NCBI GenBank assembly: GCA_905206455.1
Contig: CAJLHL010000060.1
Coordinates: 1 to 14,593 of the forward strand
Origin: an uncultured Eubacteriales bacterium
GTDB lineage: Bacteria; Bacillota; Clostridia; Peptostreptococcales; Anaerovoracaceae
Length of the DNA stretch: 14,593 bases
Direction: 5' to 3'
The position numbers were made by a program, and so were the translations under genes. Positions within the stretch are counted from its first letter, which is position 1; each line of letters begins with the position of its first letter. This document shows positions 7,110-14,530 of the stretch, piece after piece. The notes under the pieces are model-generated. The model saw only the letters and a list, made by a program, of their open reading frames with translations, was not told where the DNA came from and ran no database searches.

Positions 7110-8005
7110 TGAGCTTCACCTCCCTCGGCAGCCCCGCCGCCTGCCGCTTCGATGACATCTGCGGCAGACCCTTCCGGCTCATTTAAATCTCCGGCAAAAT
7201 GTGCGGCCTCCTCCCCGGTACGGGACGATTCAAACCCACCGTCCTCTTTTGCGCCGGACGTTCGAATAGATTCCTCCGCAGCATGAGAAGGTTCAGAAAC
7301 ACATTTCTCCTCTCTGACGGGAAAGAGGACTGCCGCCGTTCCGGCAGCGGCAAATGTGGCGATAATCACCCGAAATCCTTCGGAAATCACAGAAAAAAGC
7401 GGGATCGTACTCAGAGCCACCATGACCGCTACAGATAGCAGAATCGTAAAGACGACAGGCCTGGACTTTTTCGCCGGCGGAATGATAATCGCGATAAACA
7501 TCGCGTACAGAGCGATCCCCATGGCGTTTGCCACCGACTCTACCAGAAGTCTGGAGATGAGAGCTCCCAAAGCTGTTCCTGCGGTCCAGCCGGCCACGGG
7601 TGCCGTAATCAGACCGTACATGTAAGAAGCGGTCAGCCTCTTCTTTTCCACAGAGGCGATAGCGAAGACTTCATCCGTCACTCCGTAGCCGATGAGAAGA
7701 CGCTGCCAGACACTCGTCTTTTCCTCCAATCTCTGAGAAAGAGCCAGAGACATCAGCATATACCTGATATTTATGACAAATGTGGTCAGAGCGATTTCAA
7801 AATAACCCGCTGAAGCGAAAATCAGTTTCGCCCCGGCAAATTGCCCTGCGGATGTCAGATTGCTCACCGACGTAAAAACAGTCAGAAGCACCGGAATGCC
7901 TCCCGCCACCGCCATTACGCCAAAGGTAAAAGATACCGGAAGATACCCGAGCCCGATGGGAATACCCTTCCGAAATCCGTCGATATATTCACTTTTCCTG
8001 TTCAT
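7106..8005 (-). CDS. azlC: AzlC-like branched-chain amino acid exporter with an unusual C-terminal tail
   Basis: The 299-residue protein has the AzlC/YgaZ pattern: a GFRKGIPIGLGYLPVSFTFGV opening (first segment about 10-31), then INIRYMLMSLALS (78-90), GYGVTDEVFA (106-115) and further membrane segments to about residue 229. It is the large subunit of the AzlCD exporter in the cytoplasmic membrane. Residues 231-299 form a hydrophilic tail rich in Glu, Gly, Ala and Ser that I do not associate with this family, whose members usually end near residue 230-240. The ATG at 8005 has only a poor ribosome binding site (GGAG 13 nt away), so translation initiation may be weak or aided by leader structure. 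Azl proteins are often regulated by amino acid-responsive factors, but no such regulator is in the window. azlD follows with a 4-nt overlap. Confidence 0.88.
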   Translation of the reverse strand: MNRKSEYIDGFRKGIPIGLGYLPVSFTFGVMAVAGGIPVLLTVFTSVSNLTSAGQFAGAKLIFASAGYFEIALTTFVINIRYMLMSLALSQRLEEKTSVWQRLLIGYGVTDEVFAIASVEKKRLTASYMYGLITAPVAGWTAGTALGALISRLLVESVANAMGIALYAMFIAIIIPPAKKSRPVVFTILLSVAVMVALSTIPLFSVISEGFRVIIATFAAAGTAAVLFPVREEKCVSEPSHAAEESIRTSGAKEDGGFESSRTGEEAAHFAGDLNEPEGSAADVIEAAGGGAAEGGEAQ

Positions 8006-8056
8006 ACTGCTTCTGTTTCTCCATCTATTTCAAATACTCTCAAAATAATCTCAGCC

Positions 8057-8135
8057 TCCGCTGTTCTCCGCGCATTCAATCTATCGTATACAGCGGACAT
8101 TTTTATATTTTATAACATTTGATATATCGCTACAA
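8057..8135 (-). promoter_or_regulatory. Putative azlCD promoter and leader hairpin
   Basis: On the minus strand TTGTAG (8130-8135) and TAAAAT (8107-8112) are 17 nt apart, within an AT-rich block; the start point would be near 8100. The leader then opens with an inverted repeat at 8057-8064/8090-8097 (TCCGCTGT with ACAGCGGA on the transcript), a perfect 8-bp stem around a 25-nt loop. The leader is about 95 nt. The -35 is weak, so the promoter is a suggestion. Confidence 0.4.
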
Positions 8136-8272
8136 GGAGTAATTTGAACGGAAAGCCTGTTCTGATCCACCGTCATAGAAATACCCGGAGATTCCACCGG
8201 ATCTCCTTCCCCGTCTTTGCCGCAGCAGCTCAGCGCAAGTGTACAGACGGACGGCGCAGCGCCCGTCTTTCC

Positions 8273-10675
8273 CTACATAATGCCCGTCTCATCCAGTTTT
8301 CTGTGGAAAAATTTCATCATCCGGATCAGCGGCTTGCGGAATACCGTGCCGAAGATCAGGAAAATCGGGAAATACACACACATCTTCATCAGACTATGAA
8401 CGTAATTGTGGCCGTAAAATCCTCCGATGCATTCCCGCATAGCGTTGATCCCGTGAGTAAACGGCATAAACGGATTCAGATCATTGAAAAAGCTCGGCGT
8501 CAGCTCTACCGGGAACGTTCCTCCCGCGCCGGCGACCTGTATGATCAGAAACACGATATAAATCGCCTTCCCCACATCCCCCAGGCAGATTGTCAAAGTA
8601 TAGCCGATATTGGAAAAAGTGACGGCGGCCAGCACGCCCACCAGAAGAAATCTGCCCGGAGCCTCGCACTGGATTCCCAGAAGATACAGATCTCCCAGAC
8701 AGATGATGACTGCCTGTATGATGGAAAACAGCATAAAAATCAGATAACGGCCCAGATACAGATGATAATGCCGGTATCGGCTCAGACGGATTCCTTCGCT
8801 TTCTTTTACATCTACTTTCAGTAGCGCCAGAAGAAGCGTACAGCCCACCCATATCGCGAGAATCGAATAAAACGGCGTCATCGAAGAACCGTACGTCTTA
8901 ATCGGATACAGCGTCTTCGTATCCAGCTTTACCGGCGACGACAGAAACTCCGCAAATTCTGCCGTATTATTCGCATAATTGTCAAAATCTACACCGAGAG
9001 CGTCCTCCAGAACGGTCTTCACGTTGACAGAAGACTGAATATCGTGAACATCTTCCTTCAGTTCCCGGAGATTTCCGATGCTCTCGATGAGAGTATCATT
9101 GAAACTGCCGATCAGCTCTGCTGTCTTATCTATGACATTTTCGGCCGAAGTCAGGGATTTACGGCCTCCGTCAATCGTGATATCCAGATAAGGCAGAATC
9201 GACGACAGGTCGCCGCTGGTCTGAATCAGCTGATCTGCAGTATCGGCCAGATAAGAAGCGCAATTTTCGATTTCATCCTTCGCCGTACCGTTGAATTCCC
9301 TGACCGCTCCAGTCATGAGACTTGCAGCTTTGCCCGCGTCTTTGCGGATTTTTTCGATATCCGCCGCCGTCACTTCGGCGCCGTCTCTCAGATCCGACGC
9401 CATTTCATTCAGTTCGTCCCTCACCGTCTTCAGCTGATCCGCCGTATCGGAAAGACGGGACGCTGCAGATCGCAGAGATTTGACCGCCTTCTGAAAAGAA
9501 TCATAAAGACTCAGTGTAACCGTCTTATCCGGATCCTTCGGATCGGTAATCGTCACCTGATGTTCTTCTTTGATCAGACCGCTGTCGATAGACTTCTGAA
9601 GCTGATCCGCCAGGCTGGTGCAGAGTTCCTCCATCTTTTGAACCGGCTTGATGCAGCGGCTGACTGCGCTGCTGATATCTTCTGCGGCGCCGGCGGCACT
9701 GTCCGCACCGGCGATGATGCCGGGAGACGCATCCTTCAAAAGTCCGTCAATCAGAGAGACAGATTCATCCGTGGTATCCATCAGCAGATCCAGCGAATCG
9801 ATCACACCCGAAAGAGAAGCTCCCAGATGATCCGCGGAACCGGTAACCGCATTTATGGTATCCTCTGTCTTTGTCAGAGATTCAGAAGATTTATCCAGCG
9901 TCTTCTGAACCATCTCGAGAAGAGAATCCACCGTATCTCCGGTATCCTTAAATACGCTTAGCAGCATCCGGGTCTCGCCCAGGTGATCGGAGACCTGCTC
10001 CAGCAGTGAAATGGCATTTTCCAGGGATTTTTCCGCATCCACAGGAGAAAGATCCGAAAGATCAGAATCTGCATACGCTTGATACAATTCGATAATCGTG
10101 TCGCAGATCATCGTCATTCCCTGATCGATAAAAGTAGCGTTCACCTGCTGCTGAACCGTGCTCATCGCTGTATTTGTGATTTTAGGAGCGATCGCATTCT
10201 TCTTTTCATTTACATAATATTCTAATTCAGGACGCACCATCTCCGGCGTCAGAACGCTCATCATGTCCCGGCTGAAATCATCGGGAATGACGAGTGCCGC
10301 ATAATATTCGCCGGACTCCACGCCTTTGATCGCGTCGTCCTTGCTCATAAAGCGCCATCCGATGCTGTCGTTGCCCGCCAGAGAATCCACGATAGAATTT
10401 CCTACATTGACGTCGATCCCTTTTAAACTGTAGCCGTCGTCGCAGTTGGCCACCGCTACGGTGAGATTTCCGGTATTTCCGTAGGGATCCCAGCTGGCCT
10501 CGATATTGAACCAGGCGTACAGAGAAGGAAGCGCCATCAGGCCCACCGCGATAATCGCCGCTATAGGGTTGGTAAAGATTTTTTTCATATCCCAGCGGAA
10601 TATCGAAAAAATCTTACCGCAAAACATCGAAATATTTTTCCCGATCTTTTTGATCTGGTCCGTATTTTTACTCAT
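8273..10675 (-). CDS. YhgE/Pip family membrane protein
   Basis: The 800-residue protein is of the YhgE/Pip (phage infection protein-like) family, distantly related to ABC-2 type membrane proteins. It has an N-terminal membrane segment (about 36-55, the family motif NPIAAII...LPSLYAWFNI), followed by the conserved extracytoplasmic start (VAVANCDDG, 73-81). A long hydrophilic, heptad-rich central part (about 170-590) should be an extracellular coiled-coil domain. Five C-terminal membrane segments lie near 602-620, 646-668, 677-695, 703-721 and 765-780. Its start overlaps the tetR stop by 4 nt (ATGA), with AGAGGA about 5 nt upstream, so the two are translationally coupled. Homologues serve as a phage receptor in Lactococcus and in ESX/type VII-like secretion contexts; a role in export is suggested but not shown here. 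No gene follows within 250 bp. Confidence 0.9.
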   Translation of the reverse strand: MSKNTDQIKKIGKNISMFCGKIFSIFRWDMKKIFTNPIAAIIAVGLMALPSLYAWFNIEASWDPYGNTGNLTVAVANCDDGYSLKGIDVNVGNSIVDSLAGNDSIGWRFMSKDDAIKGVESGEYYAALVIPDDFSRDMMSVLTPEMVRPELEYYVNEKKNAIAPKITNTAMSTVQQQVNATFIDQGMTMICDTIIELYQAYADSDLSDLSPVDAEKSLENAISLLEQVSDHLGETRMLLSVFKDTGDTVDSLLEMVQKTLDKSSESLTKTEDTINAVTGSADHLGASLSGVIDSLDLLMDTTDESVSLIDGLLKDASPGIIAGADSAAGAAEDISSAVSRCIKPVQKMEELCTSLADQLQKSIDSGLIKEEHQVTITDPKDPDKTVTLSLYDSFQKAVKSLRSAASRLSDTADQLKTVRDELNEMASDLRDGAEVTAADIEKIRKDAGKAASLMTGAVREFNGTAKDEIENCASYLADTADQLIQTSGDLSSILPYLDITIDGGRKSLTSAENVIDKTAELIGSFNDTLIESIGNLRELKEDVHDIQSSVNVKTVLEDALGVDFDNYANNTAEFAEFLSSPVKLDTKTLYPIKTYGSSMTPFYSILAIWVGCTLLLALLKVDVKESEGIRLSRYRHYHLYLGRYLIFMLFSIIQAVIICLGDLYLLGIQCEAPGRFLLVGVLAAVTFSNIGYTLTICLGDVGKAIYIVFLIIQVAGAGGTFPVELTPSFFNDLNPFMPFTHGINAMRECIGGFYGHNYVHSLMKMCVYFPIFLIFGTVFRKPLIRMMKFFHRKLDETGIM

Positions 10676-11229
10676 ACCGTCCTCTCAGCCTCCCGCCCCT
10701 GTCTGTCAAAAATACCGTTCTTCAGAAGATATGTCAAAGCGATTTGAGCCATATCGTCCGGCGGTATCTTCATCTCCTGATCGAGCCACAGCAAAAATGT
10801 ATTAAAGATTCCTCCCGTATGATAATAAACCGCATACAGCTGTTGTGAATCGTCAGAACCGTATACCTTTTTAAAGTAATCGTTAAAGGCGTTCAGCAGC
10901 AGATGCGACAATCCGGCTTTATGGATGATCAGAAAGGTCTTCTGATACTTATAAAAATGATGAAACATCTCCGGAAGACAGCTGGGCAGAGAAAGCTCCA
11001 GAGGCTCCCCCGCGTAAGCATCAAATTTATCGATAATTTCGCCGAATATATACTGAATAATCGTTTCTTTCGATGTAAAATTGCGGTAATAAGTGGAACG
11101 ATTCACCCCCGCCTCCGCGGTAATCTCCTGAATCGTGATCTGCGAATAGGCCTTTTTCTGCATAAGGTGCAGCAGGGCCTGTGAAATATAGTCCTTTATC
11201 ATCTGTCGCGTGACATTTTTTCTTCTCAT
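10672..11229 (-). CDS. TetR/AcrR family transcriptional regulator
   Basis: The 185-residue protein opens with a TetR-type helix-turn-helix: TRQMIKDYISQALLHLMQ (helix 1), then ITIQEITAEAGVNRSTYYRNF (about 30-50). The remaining ~130 residues form the helical ligand-binding and dimer domain, with no motif that names a ligand. I prefer ATG 11229 over ATG 11271, because the family usually starts close to the first helix and because an AGG-rich site (CAGGCGGAG) lies just upstream, while 11271 has none. The gene is upstream of and overlapping yhgE, an arrangement typical of autoregulated TetR-effector operons, so it very likely controls its own operon. A dyad at the transcription start (11401-11425) is the best candidate operator. 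Confidence 0.9.
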   Translation of the reverse strand: MRRKNVTRQMIKDYISQALLHLMQKKAYSQITIQEITAEAGVNRSTYYRNFTSKETIIQYIFGEIIDKFDAYAGEPLELSLPSCLPEMFHHFYKYQKTFLIIHKAGLSHLLLNAFNDYFKKVYGSDDSQQLYAVYYHTGGIFNTFLLWLDQEMKIPPDDMAQIALTYLLKNGIFDRQGREAERTV

Positions 11230-11331
11230 AATCTCCGCCTGCTCTCTTTCGTTTTCCGCCCTCCGGCACATGGGCCGCAGATCTTGAAATCAGCGAAAAG
11301 CGCCTTCAGCCGCAGTACAGAAACAAACAGA

Positions 11332-11387
11332 AGATTCGTCTCAAATCCCTGATCAGGCGGAAATTTACCGCCTCGTGAGACGAATCT
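11332..11387 (-). promoter_or_regulatory. Structured leader element upstream of the tetR-yhgE operon
   Basis: An inverted repeat with 12-nt perfect arms (AGATTCGTCTCA at 11332-11343, TGAGACGAATCT at 11376-11387) encloses a second 6-bp stem, AGGCGG/CCGCCT (11355-11360/11368-11373) with a 7-nt loop. It lies within the predicted transcript (start near 11422, start codon 11229). No long T run follows it, so it is not a plain terminator. I match it to no known riboswitch class. Confidence 0.5.
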
Positions 11388-11400
11388 GCCGGACTCTGCT

Positions 11401-11425
11401 GCGACTCTAAAGAAACATTTGTCGC
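11401..11425. promoter_or_regulatory. Candidate TetR operator dyad at the tetR-yhgE transcription start
   Basis: GCGAC (11401-11405) and GTCGC (11421-11425) form a 25-bp dyad covering the predicted start point just downstream of the -10 box. A second interleaved pair, CTTTA/TAAAG, shares the area. The position is right for repression by the adjacent TetR protein, but the arms are short. Confidence 0.35.
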
Positions 11426-11428
11426 TTT

Positions 11429-11457
11429 ATTTTAGGCAATCCTTCTGCAAAAGTCAA
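11429..11457 (-). promoter_or_regulatory. Sigma-70 promoter of the tetR-yhgE operon
   Basis: On the minus strand TTGACT (11452-11457) and TAAAAT (11429-11434) have an optimal 17-nt spacer. It lies immediately downstream of the padR terminator and gives a leader of about 190 nt before tetR. Confidence 0.75.
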
Positions 11458-11475
11458 GACAGGAAAAAGATATAT

Positions 11476-11527
11476 GCAAAAAACACCGGGCCCGCGGGAA
11501 GGGGTTCCTTCCCGCGGGCCCGGTGTT
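11476..11527 (-). terminator. Strong intrinsic terminator of padR
   Basis: The hairpin has a perfect 21-bp, mostly G/C stem (11482-11502 with 11507-11527) and a 4-nt loop. On the minus strand it is followed by six T (11483-11478). It begins 67 nt past the padR stop. The plus-strand side has no T run, so it acts leftward. Confidence 0.92.
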
Positions 11528-11594
11528 CGGTATTCGACAAAAATAATCCTGTCTTCCGGCGGTATCTGTGTTTCCCCGCTTCCGCAGGTTCCCG

Positions 11595-12137
11595 CTATTC
11601 CGTCTGCTCAGTGAGCCGGATACACTTCTCCAGCCACTCGCAGGTCATCGCCTGGCGCATGATCGCTCCGGTCAGCACCAGATAATCGCCGAACTGAGGC
11701 GATGTGCGCGCCGGTACGCCGTCGAATTTTTTCATCTGTTTTTCGAGATAAGCCCGGCGAAGCTGATGCTGTGTCAGGTGATTTTCAAACATCTCCAGTC
11801 TCCGTTCCACCGGCAGCTCATTGGAAAAAAAAACGCGGAGACGAAAGGTATCTTTCGGCGTCGGAGAAATCGGCTGATCCTCTGCCAGCCATTTTCGAAA
11901 AGACTTTTTCCCCGCCTCGGTGATCGTATAGATTTTCTTTTCCAGTACGTTTCCGGTAATCGCCGTCTCAAAAGTGATCATCCCCTCCTCCGTCAGTTTT
12001 TTCAGCTCCGGATAAATCTGACTGTGCTTTGCATTCCAAAACTCGTTCAGAGCGGATTCAAACTCCGAAGACAATTCATATCCGCTCATGCTCTTCTGAT
12101 TCAGCAATCCGAGAATAGCATATTTCAATACGCGCAT
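11595..12137 (-). CDS. PadR family transcriptional regulator
   Basis: This 180-residue DNA-binding repressor has the PadR winged-helix domain at residues 1-80: LKYAILGLLNQKSMSGYEL, then FWNAKHSQIYPELKKLTEEG, and the wing ending KKIYTITEAGKKSFRKWL. The C-terminal helical domain (about 90-175) is the dimerisation part of the longer PadR class (PadR/AphA-like), including ERRLEMFENHL and LVLTGAIMRQAMTCEWLEKCI. The start at ATG 12137 is fixed by AGGAGG 7 nt upstream; extension toward 12293 has no homology. It is transcribed divergently from the flavin reductase gene, with 437 bp between the start codons, and ends in a strong hairpin. Two ATGT-N8-ACAT dyads at the neighbour's promoter fit the known PadR operator pattern, so it probably represses that gene. 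PadR proteins often respond to phenolic acids or drugs; the ligand here is unknown. Confidence 0.93.
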   Translation of the reverse strand: MRVLKYAILGLLNQKSMSGYELSSEFESALNEFWNAKHSQIYPELKKLTEEGMITFETAITGNVLEKKIYTITEAGKKSFRKWLAEDQPISPTPKDTFRLRVFFSNELPVERRLEMFENHLTQHQLRRAYLEKQMKKFDGVPARTSPQFGDYLVLTGAIMRQAMTCEWLEKCIRLTEQTE

Positions 12138-12400
12138 GTTCTTTCCTCCTGACGCATATGACAAAATCCGATCGTCCCTGTATCTGCAGACTGTATTTTT
12201 GTATTTCCGTGAGCTTCTGCCACTGATAGAAGTCCCGGAAGGCGAATGCCGCCCGGCGCCGCATCGGAATCCTTCTGCAGCAGGAAAATCCAAGTTCCGC
12301 TTTCAGCAGGCCGCTTTCACCGCGGCGCATAAGCCGGCGGCAGATCCAAACGGGCCCTCTGACACTTTCCCCCATCTGAAAAAGATTTCCTGTCGCTTTC

Positions 12401-12429
12401 ATTATACATTGATTCCCGCAGATATCCAA
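12401..12429 (-). promoter_or_regulatory. Putative padR promoter
   Basis: On the minus strand a perfect TATAAT (12401-12406) lies 17 nt from TTGGAT (12424-12429). The start point would be near 12394, giving a long leader of about 257 nt before padR. Confidence 0.6.
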
Positions 12430-12477
12430 AAATAAGTTTTCCGCAAAAAACATGTCACGCAAATAAAAAACAAAATC

Positions 12478-12509
12478 ATGTATGTATTGACATGTTTTGA
12501 TATACATGT
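12478..12509. promoter_or_regulatory. Two overlapping PadR-type operators, ATGT-N8-ACAT
   Basis: Site 1 is ATGT 12478-12481 with ACAT 12490-12493. Site 2 is ATGT 12492-12495 with ACAT 12504-12507, extended to ACATGT-N8-ACATGT at 12490-12509. The centres are 14 bp apart. Site 2 overlaps the end of the -35 and the spacer of the flavin reductase promoter. ATGT-N8-ACAT is the established PadR recognition dyad. A further lone ACATGT lies at 12450-12455. Confidence 0.75.
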
Positions 12510-12515
12510 TAGAAT
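12487..12515 (+). promoter_or_regulatory. Sigma-70 promoter of the flavin/Fe-S reductase gene
   Basis: A perfect TTGACA (12487-12492), a 17-nt spacer and TAGAAT (12510-12515) give a near-consensus promoter. The start point would be near 12522, about 53 nt before the ATG. Its strength and the operators inside it fit a gene that is strong when derepressed. Confidence 0.85.
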
Positions 12516-12574
12516 GCAGACATGAAAAAGAGATCAATAGCAATCACCGTTCATTCGACAAGGAGGACAAAATT

Positions 12575-14530
12575 ATGGAGTACAGATACCCGCATCTCTG
12601 CAGCCCGATTACATTAGGCAACACCACATTTAAGAGCAGAATTTTCTCCGCTCCGATGGGAGGTACCGATATCACGGCTGACTGCTGTATCGGACCGAAA
12701 TCCACCAAGTTCTATGAACTCCGGGCAAAAGGCGGCGCAGCCGCTGTCACCGTCTCGGAATGCATGGTTCATCCGGAAACGGACGGAAGTCACGCATATC
12801 ATCTGGATCTCTCCGTTCCGGGAAGCCTTCCGAGTTTCACTTACACTGCAGATGCACTCCGCCGCCACGGCTGTATCCCTTCCGTAGAACTCTCCCACTC
12901 CGGTCAGTTCTCCGGCACTTATCTCGCGGATAAGAACAAAAAACAGGGGCTGGCGCAGTGGGGACCTTCCGCGGGCGTCCGCGCCGACGGCCTTGAAATC
13001 GGCGAGCTGACAAAAGAAATGATCGACGAGATCGTAGAAGCTTACGGCAGGACAGCCGCCCTCGCAAAACGCGCAGGCTTCGAAATGGTCATGGTACACG
13101 GGGGACACGGCTGGCTGATCAATCAGTTCCTCTCTCCTCTGTTCAATTTCAGAACGGACGAATACGGCGGTTCTTTCGAAAATCGCGTCCGTCTGGCTCA
13201 GGAAGTACTGAAATCCGTAAGAGAAGCAGTCGGTCCGGGATTCCCTATCGAATTCCGCATGAGCGGAGACGAATTTGTAGAAGGCGGCTACCACCTGGAT
13301 GAAGGAATCAAAATCGCCCAGGCTGTAGAAGAATATGTCGATCTGATCCACGTTTCCGCCGGTACTTACCAGAAGACGTTCGGCATCACACATCCGTCCT
13401 GGTTCGAAGATCACGGACGCAACGTCTATCTGGCGGCCGAGATCAAAAAACATGTGAACAAACCGGTGGCCACTCTGGGAGGTCTCAACGATCCTGAAAT
13501 GATGGAAGAAATCATCGCATCCGGAAAAGCGGACGTAGTGGAAATGGCCCGCGCCCTCCTCGCCGATCCGCAGCTGCCGAACAAGATCTACGAAAATAGA
13601 GATGAAGAAATCGTCCGCTGCCTGCGCTGCTTCACCTGCATGGCTGAGCGCGGCGTCACATCCACCCGCCGCTGCACCGTCAATCCTCTGATCGGAAGAG
13701 AAGACGAAGGCCTGGGAGAACTGGCTCCCGCTCCGAAGTCCCGCAAAGTTCTCGTGGTAGGCGGAGGACCGGGCGGACTCTACGCAGCTTATACCGCTGC
13801 CCGCCGCGGCCACAAGGTCGTGCTGTGCGAAGCCACCGACGAAGTGGGAGGACTCCTGAAGGGAGAAGCTGCAATTCCTTTCAAATATGAAATGTATCAG
13901 CTGGGCGGTACTTACAGACTCCTGTGCGAACAGGAAGGCGTGGAAATCCGTCTCAATACGAGAGTGACGAGAGAATATGCAGAAAAAGAAGCGCCGGACG
14001 CTATCATCGTCGCCGCAGGCAGCGATCCTGTCCTTCCGCCGATTCCGGGTCTTCGGGAAGCGAAAAACATGATCCTCGCCGAAGACTATTACCTGGAAAA
14101 AGATCGCGTCGGCGACAGTGTCATCGTCTTAGGCGGCGGTCTCGTAGGCTGCGAACTTGCGGTATGTCTCGCCGACCTCGGCAAAAAAGTGAAAGTTGTG
14201 GAAATGCGTTCTGAACTCTGTCCGGACGCAAATATCAGATACCGCCCTCTTCTGATGAAAAAAATGGATGAAGTCGGTATCGAAATTTACACGGACACGA
14301 CCTGCAGGGAAGTCACTTCCTCCGGTGTCGTCTGCACAAAAGACGGCGGGGATCTCGTTCTGGAAGGAGAAACCATCGCGGCGGCGCTGGGCTTAAAAGC
14401 CAACACTTCTGTCGTCGAAGAGCTCAGAGGCATCGCGCCGCAGTTTGCTTCCATCGGCAACTGTGTACGTCCGGACACCATCACTTTCGCGGTATATCAG
14501 GGGTATCATGCCGCTCTCGATATCCACTGA
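12575..14530 (+). CDS. NADH-dependent flavin/Fe-S oxidoreductase, enoate reductase / BaiCD-like (old yellow enzyme family)
   Basis: This 651-residue enzyme has the 2,4-dienoyl-CoA reductase/enoate reductase/trimethylamine dehydrogenase layout. The FMN barrel spans residues 1-340, with SAPMGG (25-30), ELSHSGQFSG (105-114), HGGHGWLINQFLSPLFNFR (175-193) and DEYGGSFENR (195-204). A 4Fe-4S motif has C349, C352, C355 and C367. A flavin domain opens with GGGPGG (396-401) and has Glu419. An NAD(H)-binding domain has GGGLVG (520-525) and Glu543, which favours NADH over NADPH. Such enzymes reduce activated C=C bonds of enoates or bile acid intermediates in anaerobes. The substrate is unproven, and no other bai genes are here. 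Where E. coli dienoyl-CoA reductase has its catalytic Tyr, in a GYLINEF context, this protein shows Trp180 in GWLINQF. ATG 12575 has AGGAGG 8 nt upstream; the upstream in-frame extension to 12497 overlaps the promoter. It is probably repressed by the divergent PadR. Confidence 0.93.
   Translation: MEYRYPHLCSPITLGNTTFKSRIFSAPMGGTDITADCCIGPKSTKFYELRAKGGAAAVTVSECMVHPETDGSHAYHLDLSVPGSLPSFTYTADALRRHGCIPSVELSHSGQFSGTYLADKNKKQGLAQWGPSAGVRADGLEIGELTKEMIDEIVEAYGRTAALAKRAGFEMVMVHGGHGWLINQFLSPLFNFRTDEYGGSFENRVRLAQEVLKSVREAVGPGFPIEFRMSGDEFVEGGYHLDEGIKIAQAVEEYVDLIHVSAGTYQKTFGITHPSWFEDHGRNVYLAAEIKKHVNKPVATLGGLNDPEMMEEIIASGKADVVEMARALLADPQLPNKIYENRDEEIVRCLRCFTCMAERGVTSTRRCTVNPLIGREDEGLGELAPAPKSRKVLVVGGGPGGLYAAYTAARRGHKVVLCEATDEVGGLLKGEAAIPFKYEMYQLGGTYRLLCEQEGVEIRLNTRVTREYAEKEAPDAIIVAAGSDPVLPPIPGLREAKNMILAEDYYLEKDRVGDSVIVLGGGLVGCELAVCLADLGKKVKVVEMRSELCPDANIRYRPLLMKKMDEVGIEIYTDTTCREVTSSGVVCTKDGGDLVLEGETIAAALGLKANTSVVEELRGIAPQFASIGNCVRPDTITFAVYQGYHAALDIH

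Larger units (their letters stand above)
12138..12574. other. Divergent regulatory region between padR and the flavin reductase gene
   Basis: The right part (12424-12515) holds both promoters and the PadR-type operators. The left part (12138-12394) would be a padR leader of about 257 nt, more GC-rich, with minor stems only (for example GCCGC/GCGGC). I see no gene or known RNA motif in it, and the open frames crossing it show no recognisable protein features. Confidence 0.6.

Noticed and set aside
8144..8824. 226-aa plus-strand open frame with AAGGAG four nt before a TTG
   Set aside because: Most of it is antisense to the C-terminal membrane part of YhgE. The protein has no family features and the spacing is short, so the ribosome-site match is likely chance.
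9044..9961. 305-aa plus-strand open frame inside yhgE
   Set aside because: It is a shadow of the YhgE coiled-coil region; the Arg/Ile/Phe-rich translation is typical of an antisense reading.
11482..11527. Treating the 21-bp perfect stem as a bidirectional terminator or attachment site
   Set aside because: Only the minus-strand side has a T run, it sits exactly after padR, and there are no integrase or transposase genes.
12076..12543. 155-aa minus-strand open frame between padR and the flavin reductase
   Set aside because: It overlaps padR and both promoters, and shows no domain or ribosome binding site of note.
12614..13813. 399-aa open frame on the minus strand, antisense to the flavin reductase
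   Set aside because: It lies entirely inside a clear family member on the plus strand, its translation shows no recognisable domain, and its openness follows from the codon pattern of the real gene.
12575..14530. Naming the flavin reductase as baiCD or baiH of the bile acid pathway
   Set aside because: Similarity is at family level only. No other bile acid genes are present, and the divergent PadR suggests a different inducer.
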